From contig CAKKRE010000016.1 in the NCBI GenBank assembly GCA_919902505.1, positions 1 to 64,000 on the forward strand: DNA of 64,000 bases, given 5' to 3'. The notes under the pieces are model-generated. The model searched no databases. It was not told the DNA's origin and was given only the letters and a program-made list of their open reading frames with translations. The position numbers were made by a program, and so were the translations under genes. How positions within the stretch are numbered: position 1 is the first letter of the stretch; every line of letters starts with the position of its first letter. The stretch comes from Nitrospiraceae bacterium. Its GTDB lineage: Bacteria > Nitrospirota > Nitrospiria > Nitrospirales > Nitrospiraceae. Below, in pieces: positions 43,610 through 51,930 of this stretch.

Positions 43610-45081
43610 GGCTTTGTTTCAGCGCCTTGCGTCCGCTGATTCGCGAGCAGGCCCTTCGCAATTTCATCGACAATTTTTCCATGCGACTCAATCAGCGTTG
43701 CAAGACTCTTCAAACATTGCTCCAGCTTGTCCTTATCGGCATCGCTGGCCTTATCACATTCTTTGGCCCTCTCTGACAATTGAAGGAGAAAGCTCTGGCG
43801 CAACGCGACGATTAGACTCGGTCCCCTTGTGACAGGCTCAGAGATAGGCTTCCCGAATGCTGTGTCCGTGGCCATGGTGATCAGTTTCGCAGCGGTTTGG
43901 GGACCTTCACCGACACCAGGAGCTACTACGCCCGCTGCAATTTTGGCCGCTTTTTTGATAGTTTTGATCGAGAAATCAGTGTAAGCCTTGAGAAGCTCAT
44001 CCGGACTGTTGTCGAAACTCTTCAAGCTCCAGTTCCCGACATCATCTTTAATGAAAGCCATGGCGACTTTGCCACGGCCACTGGCGTAGACAGTATTAAT
44101 CTTGGACCAGGAATTGTCGGCGAACAACCGGTCGATGATCTTCACACGGTTCGCGACTGGTTCATTCCCAGAGAGAGCACTGGAGAACCAACCATCGTGC
44201 GCATTAAACCAATCGTAGAGGTGCACAAAGTCTGTCGGCTCAGCTTCCCTGAGAGCCACGCCGGGCGGAAGTTCTCGGCGGTCGAGGCCATCGGGTTTAA
44301 GTTGCTTCAGCAGAGCATCTACTCGGGCGTTCAATAGATTCCCATATTCGGATGTAGTGACGGTGACAGTAACTTGCGCAACCCTGACCAATCGGTTGAG
44401 CGAGGCGCCTCCACCGGAAGCAATTGCCCAGCGAAATGCATTTAACTTTAGGTCGCTCGCCATGGTTGCAACGTCGGCCAGAAAACTCACGACCTCAGAT
44501 CTCGATAATTCTGAAGACGGGCTTTGGTCGTGAGCATGTCGTAGCGTTGAATATCGATTCTTGATGTGCTTAATTTTCGCGATCGCTCGGTCCATATCCT
44601 TGATCAATGAGACCAATATCAGACAATCGAAATGGTCGATATCGTCCAGCAAGCCGAAGAGGCGCCAGAACCTAAGGTAGTACCAGGGCGTTTCCGCCTG
44701 CACCTTGTAACAAATCTTGTCGACTTCGGTTGTGCCATGATAGGTGCGAGCAATGCCCTCATTCACAGTCATGCCGTCATTATTCAGCCGTTCGAGCGGC
44801 CATGGGCCAGGGGAATGATGTCGTTCACCAGGAAAACCTTTATTGGCAAAGACAGCCCTTACAGCATTGTCGCTTTCAATGAGGCCACGATTCGCCTGAT
44901 CGAGCAGGCCCCAGAGATTGCTCCATTGGACCGGAGGCTCTTCCGAGAGAGGGCCTTTATAGACCTCGACGTCGATGCGCATGGCGGCTGAACCTGAAAA
45001 AGGGTGGGTCTCACATCCAGCCAGGTTTATCATGAACCACAGGGCGGGTAAGAGAATGACGAGAACGATGCGATGGTTCAT
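43606..45081 (-). CDS. Predicted lipoprotein of unknown function
   Basis: 491 aa from the ATG at 45081, which has AGGAGG upstream; a longer frame reaches 45117. The N terminus MNHRIVLVILLPALWFMINL is followed by a lipobox AGC, so lipidation at Cys is predicted. The rest has no domain recognised by eye: a mixed alpha-helical protein with many charged helices, a Gly-rich GGGASLNRL near residue 230, Ala-rich KKAAKIAAGVVAPGVGEGP and a C-terminal coiled-coil-like DEIAKGLLANQRTQ. It is the last gene of a four-gene minus-strand cassette of envelope proteins. Base composition looks less GC-rich than the housekeeping genes around. Function is not assigned. Confidence 0.7.
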   Translation of the reverse strand: MNHRIVLVILLPALWFMINLAGCETHPFSGSAAMRIDVEVYKGPLSEEPPVQWSNLWGLLDQANRGLIESDNAVRAVFANKGFPGERHHSPGPWPLERLNNDGMTVNEGIARTYHGTTEVDKICYKVQAETPWYYLRFWRLFGLLDDIDHFDCLILVSLIKDMDRAIAKIKHIKNRYSTLRHAHDQSPSSELSRSEVVSFLADVATMASDLKLNAFRWAIASGGGASLNRLVRVAQVTVTVTTSEYGNLLNARVDALLKQLKPDGLDRRELPPGVALREAEPTDFVHLYDWFNAHDGWFSSALSGNEPVANRVKIIDRLFADNSWSKINTVYASGRGKVAMAFIKDDVGNWSLKSFDNSPDELLKAYTDFSIKTIKKAAKIAAGVVAPGVGEGPQTAAKLITMATDTAFGKPISEPVTRGPSLIVALRQSFLLQLSERAKECDKASDADKDKLEQCLKSLATLIESHGKIVDEIAKGLLANQRTQGAETKP

Positions 45082-45121
45082 GCGGCCCTCCTGGTGGGCA
45101 GTAGGTAGCGAACACACCTCG

Positions 45122-46126
45122 TTATGGTGTAGGGCGGAAGCGATTTTTCCACGTTTCGATCACTTGCTGAATGTCGTTTTGCTGGCGATCCTGTTTCGCC
45201 ATAACGCTTTTCAGGTCATCAAGGGCGTCGGAAACGCGGACGCGCTCCTCCACCACGTTTTTCCAGTCGGCTTCGGGGGGCTGTTGGCCGTGAAGCGCCA
45301 TGCCAGACAATTGTTGCAGCATGCCGATCAGCGGCTTACTGTCCACCGTCATCGCCATGAGAAGACGCTGGTCAGGGTCGAGCCGCCGAACTCCTTCAGG
45401 ACCATACAGAAAATAGCTCCGTTGAATCGGTCGACCATCTGGGCATAATGGGTCAGATGAAATTTCTTTAGCCCCCCCGTTGCCGTTTCCGGCAGCACCC
45501 ATCCCTGAATCGTTTTCGTCTCCAAGCAGCTTAATCTGGTTCGTAATCTGCCTACTAATCTCGCTCTTAACCTCCGTCGCATCACCATATTCGGGCGTGA
45601 ACATCCCCCGCAAGGCTACCAAGCGTTTAACTTCGTTGATGATCTCGGCCCTCCGGGCTTCCTCGCGAGAGGCGCTGGCGGGAACCACCCGGAAGGCATT
45701 TGTAGTTTGGTCGAACGTTACTTGGGATCCAAACGGGTCGATTTGTTCTGCTCGCAGAACGCCCGATTCAAAGCGAATATTCGCGAAGAGTGCACTTGCT
45801 TTGCCCGTCATGCGAAATCGATATAAAGAATCACTGACGATCTTAAGCTTGCCGTTCTGCCTGACGTTGAAGGGCCCAAATGTCGTAGCGTAATCACCGC
45901 TGGGGCCTGATTGGGACCTTCCCTCCTCGACCTTGCACGCGTCCACTATCCGAAAGTAATAGGTCGTTCTGAAGCGAACCTGTTCATCCTGATAAGCGGG
46001 ATGTTCGCCCTGATCCACCCTCAAGGCCGGAGTCACATCCCCCAACGTCGAACATCCGCCACAGGCGACCAGAAGCAAAAGGTAGACCGTCGAGGGGGTA
46101 CTGAGAAGCAATCGATGTCGAGGCAT
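45122..46126 (-). CDS. Predicted lipoprotein of unknown function
   Basis: 334 aa from the ATG at 46126 (MPRHRLLLSTPSTVYLLLL), with GAGG 6 nt upstream; starts at 46129 and 46150 are possible. A signal peptide leads to VACGGCSTL, where Cys at either position could be lipidated. The mature part contains a beta-rich half (YQDEQVRFRTTYYFRIVDAC, NGKLKIVSDSLYRFRM) and a helical Gln-rich C terminus (KQDRQQNDIQQVIETW) suggesting coiled coil. No known family was recognised. It lies 40 nt upstream of the other lipoprotein gene and shares its strand and likely transcript. Confidence 0.68.
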   Translation of the reverse strand: MPRHRLLLSTPSTVYLLLLVACGGCSTLGDVTPALRVDQGEHPAYQDEQVRFRTTYYFRIVDACKVEEGRSQSGPSGDYATTFGPFNVRQNGKLKIVSDSLYRFRMTGKASALFANIRFESGVLRAEQIDPFGSQVTFDQTTNAFRVVPASASREEARRAEIINEVKRLVALRGMFTPEYGDATEVKSEISRQITNQIKLLGDENDSGMGAAGNGNGGAKEISSDPLCPDGRPIQRSYFLYGPEGVRRLDPDQRLLMAMTVDSKPLIGMLQQLSGMALHGQQPPEADWKNVVEERVRVSDALDDLKSVMAKQDRQQNDIQQVIETWKNRFRPTP

Positions 46127-46172
46127 CATGGGCCTCATATGTAGTTCCAAACCGATGACGCTGCTTTGTTAT

Positions 46173-46670
46173 TCAGGTTGTCGACTGCTTGGCGCTCGGC
46201 GCGTGCCGGGTTGTAGCCGGCGGCTCGCCGGAATCCTTGGTGGAGCGCCCGAAGAGGTAGCCTGCCAACGCTCCAAGAATGCCTGTGGAAGCGGTGAGCT
46301 GTTGTTCAGCTTTTGCCAAGATCACGACCAGTAGGGTTGCAAACACGACCAGCACGAGCCCGCTGCCATTGACCATCGTCTCCGGAGGCGACTCTCTACT
46401 CTTCAAATAGACCAGTACGAGGAAGAGCGACAACAAACCCATTCCCATGATGCTAAGAGCCAAGACCCGACGATTAGCTTCTTCTTCCATCCTGTAACGC
46501 GAATAATCTGCGATGGTCTCCTGAGATGCTGGCCCCGCCTGCCTGACTTTTGCTGCATCACTTGCCACCTGTTTTTCCAACTCCGACAAGGTGGTTGGAG
46601 CATTCTCCCCGAATGACGCAGCAACCAGAAGCAGGCTGGCTATGGCTACTCCGATAAACGTGCGCTTCAT
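46173..46670 (-). CDS. Small membrane protein with signal and two C-terminal spans
   Basis: 165 aa. MKRTFIGVAIASLLLVAASF is a probable signal peptide, cleaved near FGENAP. A charged, helical middle (TLSELEKQVASDAAKVRQ, DYSRYRMEEEANRR) precedes two or three hydrophobic spans: LSIMGMGLLSLFLVLVYL, SGLVLVVFATLLVVILA and GILGALAGYLFG. This looks like a periplasmic helical domain anchored in the inner membrane. The gene overlaps the preceding one by 4 nt (ATGA at 46667-46670). Not recognised as a known family; its C-terminal pattern resembles the decayed gene at 40513-40743. Confidence 0.65.
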   Translation of the reverse strand: MKRTFIGVAIASLLLVAASFGENAPTTLSELEKQVASDAAKVRQAGPASQETIADYSRYRMEEEANRRVLALSIMGMGLLSLFLVLVYLKSRESPPETMVNGSGLVLVVFATLLVVILAKAEQQLTASTGILGALAGYLFGRSTKDSGEPPATTRHAPSAKQSTT

Positions 46671-47033
46671 GGTCTGGAGTTCTCCTGTCCAATTTGTACA
46701 AGCAGCTCGGTAAAGTAGGTGACTTGGTTCAGACTACCTTGGGCTGCAGCCTCCCTCAGATCCCTTTGGATCCCAGCCTTCAGCTTCTTTTTCTCATCAG
46801 GCGGCAGCTGTTTGGCCAGATTCGCGGTTTTTGAGATTCTGTCGAAGTCCTCTTTTGAAAGTTGAGGCTTCCCTTGGGAGCCTTGCTCGAACAGGCGTTG
46901 CTGGCCTGATGAAGGGGGGGGTGAAGGGAAAGAGTTCAGCCCCAAATGAAAGAGCCCCCCAGCTAAAGACCAAGACAAAAAGCGGCCAGCTAATGACCAT
47001 CCGGCTGCGGCCGTGAGTGTTGAGTGATGTCAT
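46667..47033 (-). pseudogene. Small exported protein, frameshifted in a C8 run
   Basis: The N-terminal part, from about 47033 (MTSLNTHGRSRM) or 47000, codes for a signal peptide (ISWPLFVLVFSWGALSFGAE) in one frame; the helical remainder, SKEDFDRISKTANLAKQLPP through KAGIQRDLREAAAQ to the stop at 46667, is in another. They meet at eight G on the plus strand (46914-46921). With seven bases the frames join as FPFTPPSSGQQRLFEQG and give a 121 aa exported protein. It is the first gene of the four-gene cassette. Error, slippage or genuine decay cannot be separated. Confidence 0.6.
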
Positions 47034-47878
47034 GTCCCCGTGCCCGCGGTAACATTCCCTGTCAATCACACTTGCATGAACCATAGGGGCCATCTCCATT
47101 CAGTCTTTCTTGTGGAAAAGACCGTTCTATCTAGGTCGCCATTGAGGAGATCGCACAGATCTCTGGCAAAGGTGATATTGCCGATAACACGTTAACGCGC
47201 AGTTGCTTCCCGCTCACGGCCATGCCCTGGATGGAAATTCTCTGTCATCCATGGCACAGTCTCTTCGCGATCACAGCTATATCTCTCGAACAGATGTCTG
47301 TATGAAAATTCGGCAATCCTAGGAGCCTGTCCGAGTAATCAAAGATGAAAATTTTCGACGCACCCAATTGGCTCGGGATTAACGATCTTCACACAATCAG
47401 GGATGAAGAGACTCCCCAAAGCACGGATTTTCGGATTACTCGGACAGGCTCCTAGACCCATTTCACGAAGGTGCGAGGTTTCCACAATTAACACTATATT
47501 ACAAGCAATTCCCAGACCGACGGCGGGCCTGTACCATCGGCAGATCACATACGTATACTAACTTATTAAACTCAAACGGAAATTACGTAGGAGAGCACTG
47601 TACATCTCCAATCATTGCCGTAGCAGGCAAATCCGAATTGAAATACGTGCATTATCGCTTTCGATACAGAACCCGTATCTGGAGAGATACAGCTAGGTGC
47701 AGCTGATTAAGAATGGGCAGGTCTGTTTGGAGCAAGCCGCAGCAGCGGGGATGTTACTAATGTTCGGTTTTCAATGCTGAATTGGAAATGTCCGACGTAT
47801 TACGTCCGACGCCTCACGATTGACCGTTCACGAATGACGTTTGACGGGTCTCGAACTAACGAAGGTGCCGAGAGACTG
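47034..47878. other. 845 bp gene-free stretch
   Basis: No convincing gene on either strand; open frames here are short and contain no family signature. It holds a 135 bp MITE (47321-47455). The remainder is AT-richer than the flanks, with many stop codons, and ends (about 47815-47855) with degenerate TCACGATTGACC/TTCACGAATGACG units. It separates the unknown cassette from the proteasome region. Confidence 0.6.
47321..47455. repeat. 135 bp MITE with perfect 22 bp terminal inverted repeats
   Basis: The left arm (47321-47342) begins CTAGGAGCCTGTCCGAGTAA and the right arm (47434-47455) is its exact 22 bp reverse complement. The element starts and ends with CTAG, which could be the target duplication. 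The 91 bp inside contain no usable gene. Non-autonomous element; the enzyme that moves it is not in this window. Confidence 0.85.
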
Positions 47879-48865
47879 CTAGCGGCTGTCGCTTCCGACG
47901 GCTGTCGGGGTGGGTTCTTCTTTGGCTGGAACCACCGGCGCGGCCAAGACCGGCCGTGCAGCAGCGGGGTTCTGGGGAAAAGGAAGTTCGAGCAGAGCGT
48001 AGGGGTTCACGCGCGCTCCGTTGACCTTCATGCCCCAATGGAGATGCGGACCGGTGGCGCGACCGGTGGCGCCGACTTTGCCGATGATCTGCCCGGCCTT
48101 GATCAAATCACCTTCTTTCACCAGCACGTCGGAAAGGTGAAAATACATCGAGTACAGGCCGAGACCATGGTCCACAAAGATGCCGCGGCCTGAAAAGATA
48201 TGGTCCACAATCAGCCGGACGACACCGTCGTTGCTGGCCACCACGTCGGTGCCCATCGGCGCGCCGATATCTTCTCCGTTGTGCGGGTTTCTAGCCTGGC
48301 CGTTCATGATGCGGACACTGCCAAAAATCCCGGTCCGCTTACCGTGGACCGGTTCGATGAACCCGGCCTGCCAGAGCCGCATGGCAGACTCTTCAGCCAA
48401 CGCCTTGCGAACCTGCTCCTGTTCAGCCTTCCAGCGCGCGGCCGCTTTCTCGTCGAGATCGACTTTGTCTTTCGGCAACTTCAGATGCTCGACGGAAAAC
48501 TTCTCCTTCAGCACTAACACCTGATAGGAAAAATGGCGCGTCTGCTCCCCCAGTTGCGCATCGATCGTGAGCTCATGCGCACCCGGTTCATCCTGCAGAT
48601 CAATCCCCAGCAATCCGATGTAACCGGCGCCCCCGCCGGCAGCCGGGTCCGGAAAGAGCGTCACCTTGCGCCCCAGAAACTGACCTTTGACGCTGGTGGC
48701 ATCCTTGATGTCCGGAACGGCAATAACGACGACCTGCCCCTGCTTGCCGCTGAATTGACCGTCGCCGCCGCGAGGCACAGGTCCCGTGTTCGGAAACAGT
48801 TCGACGGGAAACACACTCGTCAGCAACACGACGGAAATGATGAGAAAACGATCCAGGAACGACAT
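47879..48865 (-). CDS. M23-family metallopeptidase (LytM domain)
   Basis: 328 aa from the ATG at 48865 (MSFLDRFLIISVVLLTSVFP), a signal peptide or anchor; a longer frame to 48997 is less likely. The N-terminal domain (residues 30-190) is beta-rich and lacks a clear name. A LytM peptidase domain follows with NPHNGEDIGAPMGTDVVAS, in which His and Asp are metal ligands, and GPHLHWGMKVNG (HxH) near residue 285. It would cut peptidoglycan cross-links or glycine-containing peptides in the periplasm. The gene is 32 nt downstream of pafA on the same strand, but a functional link to the proteasome is not apparent. Confidence 0.85.
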   Translation of the reverse strand: MSFLDRFLIISVVLLTSVFPVELFPNTGPVPRGGDGQFSGKQGQVVVIAVPDIKDATSVKGQFLGRKVTLFPDPAAGGGAGYIGLLGIDLQDEPGAHELTIDAQLGEQTRHFSYQVLVLKEKFSVEHLKLPKDKVDLDEKAAARWKAEQEQVRKALAEESAMRLWQAGFIEPVHGKRTGIFGSVRIMNGQARNPHNGEDIGAPMGTDVVASNDGVVRLIVDHIFSGRGIFVDHGLGLYSMYFHLSDVLVKEGDLIKAGQIIGKVGATGRATGPHLHWGMKVNGARVNPYALLELPFPQNPAAARPVLAAPVVPAKEEPTPTAVGSDSR

Positions 48866-48897
48866 GGTCTTGTCTCGTCTCTGCCCCTTAGCCCGCG

Positions 48898-50274
48898 TCA
48901 TCGATACAGTCGCGCGCCCGACATTTGCGATAATAATTCCTCGACCCGCCGGTTCACCGCGCTGAACGGATCCATACAGAGAATCGTCTCTTCCCAATAC
49001 CCGTTCAACTTCAGATATGTCCAGTCGACCGTGTACGACCGGTTCTTGGCCCGCGCGAACCGGATAAAGTCGCCGCGGACTTTTGCCCGCGTGGTCTGAG
49101 GCGGTACGGACATCGCCCGCTGCACCGCCTCTTCCTCCGCAACTCGGACGGCCATACCCCGATTCTCCATCAAATAATACAGCCCGCGGGTTCGTTTCAC
49201 GTCATGAAATTGCAAATCCAACAGGAACACCCGGGGGTCATCCCAGCCGCAATCCTTCTTGTCCGTGTACGACTGAATCAGATGCTTTTTCATCACCCAA
49301 TCGACCTCGTGCACGAGTTGCATCGGATCCTCTTCCAGACGATCCAACACCGACACCCACTTCTCCCAGACGTCGTCCAGCACCGGATCGTGCTCCTGCT
49401 CCGCCAGAAACTCTTTCGCGCGCTTGACGTAGACCCGCTGGATCTCGATGGCAGTCATCTGCCGGCCGTCATCCAGTTTGACCTTCTTGTTGAGGGTCGG
49501 ATCGCGGGAAATTTCACGGATGGCTTTCACAGGATCTTCGAGCTCCATCCCACTGACCGAATACCCGGCTTCGATCATCGAGAGGACCAACGTGGCGGTG
49601 CCGACCTTCAGATACGTCGCATACTCCGACATATTGGAGTCGCCCACGATGATGTGCAGCCGCCGATACTTCTCCGCATCGGCGTGGGGCTCGTCGCGGG
49701 TATTGATGATACTCCTGGATGAGGTCGTCGAGGAGGAGGTCTTTTCATGAATATGTTGGGCGCGTTGCGAGATGAAGTACTGCGGTTTACCCGAGACCTT
49801 CAGGACCTTGCCGGCGCCGGAATAGATCTGCCGGGTCACGAAAAACGGAATGAGTTGCTCGGTGACTTTCCAGAAATCCACGTCCCGGCGCATGAGATAA
49901 TTTTCATGGCAACCGTAGGTATTGCCGAGCGAATCGGTATTGTTCTTGAAAATATAAATTTCTCCGGACAACCCCTCTTCGCGAAGGCGCTCTTCGGCCG
50001 CCGGCAAACAGGCTTCCAGCAAGCGCTCGCCCGCCTTATCGTGGATGACGAGATCGAGGATATTGTCGCACTCCGGCGTGGAGTACTCCGGATGGCAGCC
50101 GGTATCCTGATAAAAGCGCGCGCCGTTGACCAGGAATGCATTCGACGGCCAGCTGTTCGGAATGAGGCCTTCGAAGATATAGCCCAGCACTTTCTCCATC
50201 GGAAGATAAATCTTCCCGTTCGGAGAGAAAATCAGGCCGTACTCGTTTTCTAAACCGAAGATACGTTGCTGCAT
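48898..50274 (-). CDS. pafA: Pup-protein ligase PafA
   Basis: 458 aa from the ATG at 50274 (MQQRIFGLENEYGLIFSPNG); a longer frame to 50385 is not needed. PafA uses ATP to join the C-terminal glutamate of Pup (or UBact) to lysines of target proteins. The fold is that of carboxylate-amine ligases: GLENEYG holds metal-binding Glu, TGCHPEYSTPECDNI, IFKNNTDSLGNTYGCHENYL and NTRDEPHADAEKYRRLHIIV are core signatures. It lacks the Dop-loop region seen in the paralogue at 51931-53430, which supports assignment as ligase rather than deamidase. It is the last gene of the proteasome cluster, 131 nt after prcA. Confidence 0.93.
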   Translation of the reverse strand: MQQRIFGLENEYGLIFSPNGKIYLPMEKVLGYIFEGLIPNSWPSNAFLVNGARFYQDTGCHPEYSTPECDNILDLVIHDKAGERLLEACLPAAEERLREEGLSGEIYIFKNNTDSLGNTYGCHENYLMRRDVDFWKVTEQLIPFFVTRQIYSGAGKVLKVSGKPQYFISQRAQHIHEKTSSSTTSSRSIINTRDEPHADAEKYRRLHIIVGDSNMSEYATYLKVGTATLVLSMIEAGYSVSGMELEDPVKAIREISRDPTLNKKVKLDDGRQMTAIEIQRVYVKRAKEFLAEQEHDPVLDDVWEKWVSVLDRLEEDPMQLVHEVDWVMKKHLIQSYTDKKDCGWDDPRVFLLDLQFHDVKRTRGLYYLMENRGMAVRVAEEEAVQRAMSVPPQTTRAKVRGDFIRFARAKNRSYTVDWTYLKLNGYWEETILCMDPFSAVNRRVEELLSQMSGARLYR

Positions 50275-50405
50275 GGAGAGGCGTTTCCTCGAATCCGCTT
50301 CTCTCAGGATACACCGTGGCGGGTGAGGCTTCAACCGAGGTCCGGCAATGAAAAGCGTCTCCCCGACCGGAAAGCGGATAAGCACGCAGTTGCGTGGAGG
50401 GTATG

Positions 50406-51089
50406 TCAGGCGAAGAGTTGGGAAATGTCGGCGCTGCTCAACCGTCTGAATTTCCGACCAAGGCGGTTCCTGTCCAGTACGGCGACTTCGAGGTTTTCAG
50501 AGGGGATCTTTTGAGTGGCGACCTGCTCCAGGGCGGCAAGGCAGCGCCTGAGCCCGTCTTTGAGTGACGGCGGCTGCGGCGTGGCATGTTCCCGCAAGTA
50601 TTGCTGAACGGCTTCCGACCGTCCCCCGATCACCGCAAGACTTTTTTCATCCACGATGCTGCCGTCGAATGAAATGCGGAAAATCTCATTCGCCTGACCG
50701 TTCATCCCGACCTGCACGACGAGGATTTCGACTTCCAGCGGCTTGACGTCGGTGCTGAAAGCCGTCCCCAGACTCTGCGAATAGGCATTGGACAAGGTCC
50801 GCGCGCTCACATCTTCCCGGCTGTACATGTACCCCGTCAGATCGGCATGGCGAATGCCGGCTTTCCGGAGATGCTCGAACTCGCTGTATTTGCCGGCTCC
50901 GGCAAATGCGATCCGGTCGTAGACCTCTGACACTTTATGCAATGAGGAGCTGGGATTGTCCGCTGCGAGCAGGATGCCGTCGACATATTCAAGCGCAATG
51001 ATGGAGCGTCCTTTGGCAATGCCCTTTTTGGCATACTCCGCCTTGTCCTGCATCATTTGTTCAGGCGAGACGTAGTAGGGCAACGGCAT
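50406..51089 (-). CDS. prcA: 20S proteasome alpha subunit
   Basis: 227 aa. Alpha subunits form the outer rings that gate the core and dock the ATPase. PYYVSPEQMMQDKAEYAKKG is the N-terminal H0 helix and gate, GRSIIALEYVDGILLAADNP begins the proteasome fold. The alpha subunit lacks the catalytic Thr, as expected. The C-terminal part (DGLRRCLAALEQV) is helical. It is 3 nt downstream of prcB and cotranscribed. Confidence 0.93.
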   Translation of the reverse strand: MPLPYYVSPEQMMQDKAEYAKKGIAKGRSIIALEYVDGILLAADNPSSSLHKVSEVYDRIAFAGAGKYSEFEHLRKAGIRHADLTGYMYSREDVSARTLSNAYSQSLGTAFSTDVKPLEVEILVVQVGMNGQANEIFRISFDGSIVDEKSLAVIGGRSEAVQQYLREHATPQPPSLKDGLRRCLAALEQVATQKIPSENLEVAVLDRNRLGRKFRRLSSADISQLFA

Positions 51090-51092
51090 CGG

Positions 51093-51917
51093 CTAGGATC
51101 TCCTTCGCTCTGCGATCATGGTTTCGAACAAGGCACGCACCCGGTCTTCGGGGACATCAGTGATACCGGCGCTACTAACAATTTTCGCCGTCGGATAAAT
51201 ACCGCGGACTAAATCAGGCCCACCGGTACCCACATCCTCATCTGCCGCATTGTAGAGGGCCAACAGCCCGACCCGTAGGGCCTCTTCTTCCTGGAGGCCG
51301 GATCGGTAATGTTCGCGCATCGTGTTGCGGGCATCCTTGCCGCCGGAGCCGATGGAATGGTGGTCGGATTCTTCGTAGCGCCCGCCAGTAATATCGTACT
51401 TAAAAATGCGACCTTCTTTCCGCTTGAGATCGTACCCGACGTAGAGCGGCATGACGACGAGTCCCTGAAACACCATCGGAAGGTTGGCCTTCACCATCTG
51501 ACCCAGCTTGTTGGCCTTCCCCTCACAAGACAGCTGCACACCTTCCAGCTTCTCGTAATGCTCCAGTTCCGTTTGAAACAGCTTAGCCATCTCGATACAC
51601 GGCCCCGCGGCCCCGGCGATAGCCATGGCGGAATAGTCGTCGATGCGAAAGACTTTTTCAATCCGCCGGTCCGCGATCTGAAAACCCTCCGTCGCCCGTC
51701 GATCACCGGCAATAATCGCCCCATCTCGATATTTCAACGCAAGGACCGTCGTCCCATGCGGCACCGGAATCGTTCCAGGGCGGCCAAGGTCTACTGGAAG
51801 CGCCGCTCGCTGAATAGCGATTTCATTCAAACCGGGTTTCAACTCAGGATGATGCTGGGTGAGGAAGTCGAAGAAGCTGGACCCCTCGTGATGTGAAAAG
51901 AAGGAGGAATGTTTCAT
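51093..51917 (-). CDS. prcB: 20S proteasome beta subunit
   Basis: 274 aa. It is the Ntn-hydrolase subunit with proteolytic activity. A 55-residue propeptide ends PVPHG and the catalytic Thr56 starts TTVLALKYRDGAIIAGDRRA. Nearby conserved Asp and Lys are part of the active site (AGDRRATEG). After SIGSGGKDARNTM and the ADEDVGTGGPDLVRGIYPT segment the chain is typical actinobacterial/Nitrospirota PrcB. Stop and start spacing to dop (13 nt) and prcA (3 nt) are tight, so no room remains for a tag gene between dop and prcB. Confidence 0.95.
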   Translation of the reverse strand: MKHSSFFSHHEGSSFFDFLTQHHPELKPGLNEIAIQRAALPVDLGRPGTIPVPHGTTVLALKYRDGAIIAGDRRATEGFQIADRRIEKVFRIDDYSAMAIAGAAGPCIEMAKLFQTELEHYEKLEGVQLSCEGKANKLGQMVKANLPMVFQGLVVMPLYVGYDLKRKEGRIFKYDITGGRYEESDHHSIGSGGKDARNTMREHYRSGLQEEEALRVGLLALYNAADEDVGTGGPDLVRGIYPTAKIVSSAGITDVPEDRVRALFETMIAERRRS

Positions 51918-51930
51918 TCAATGGTCACAG

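Noticed and set aside
47339-47548. 69-codon frame across the 135 bp MITE
   Set aside because: It runs through an inverted repeat arm and has no start signal or motif.
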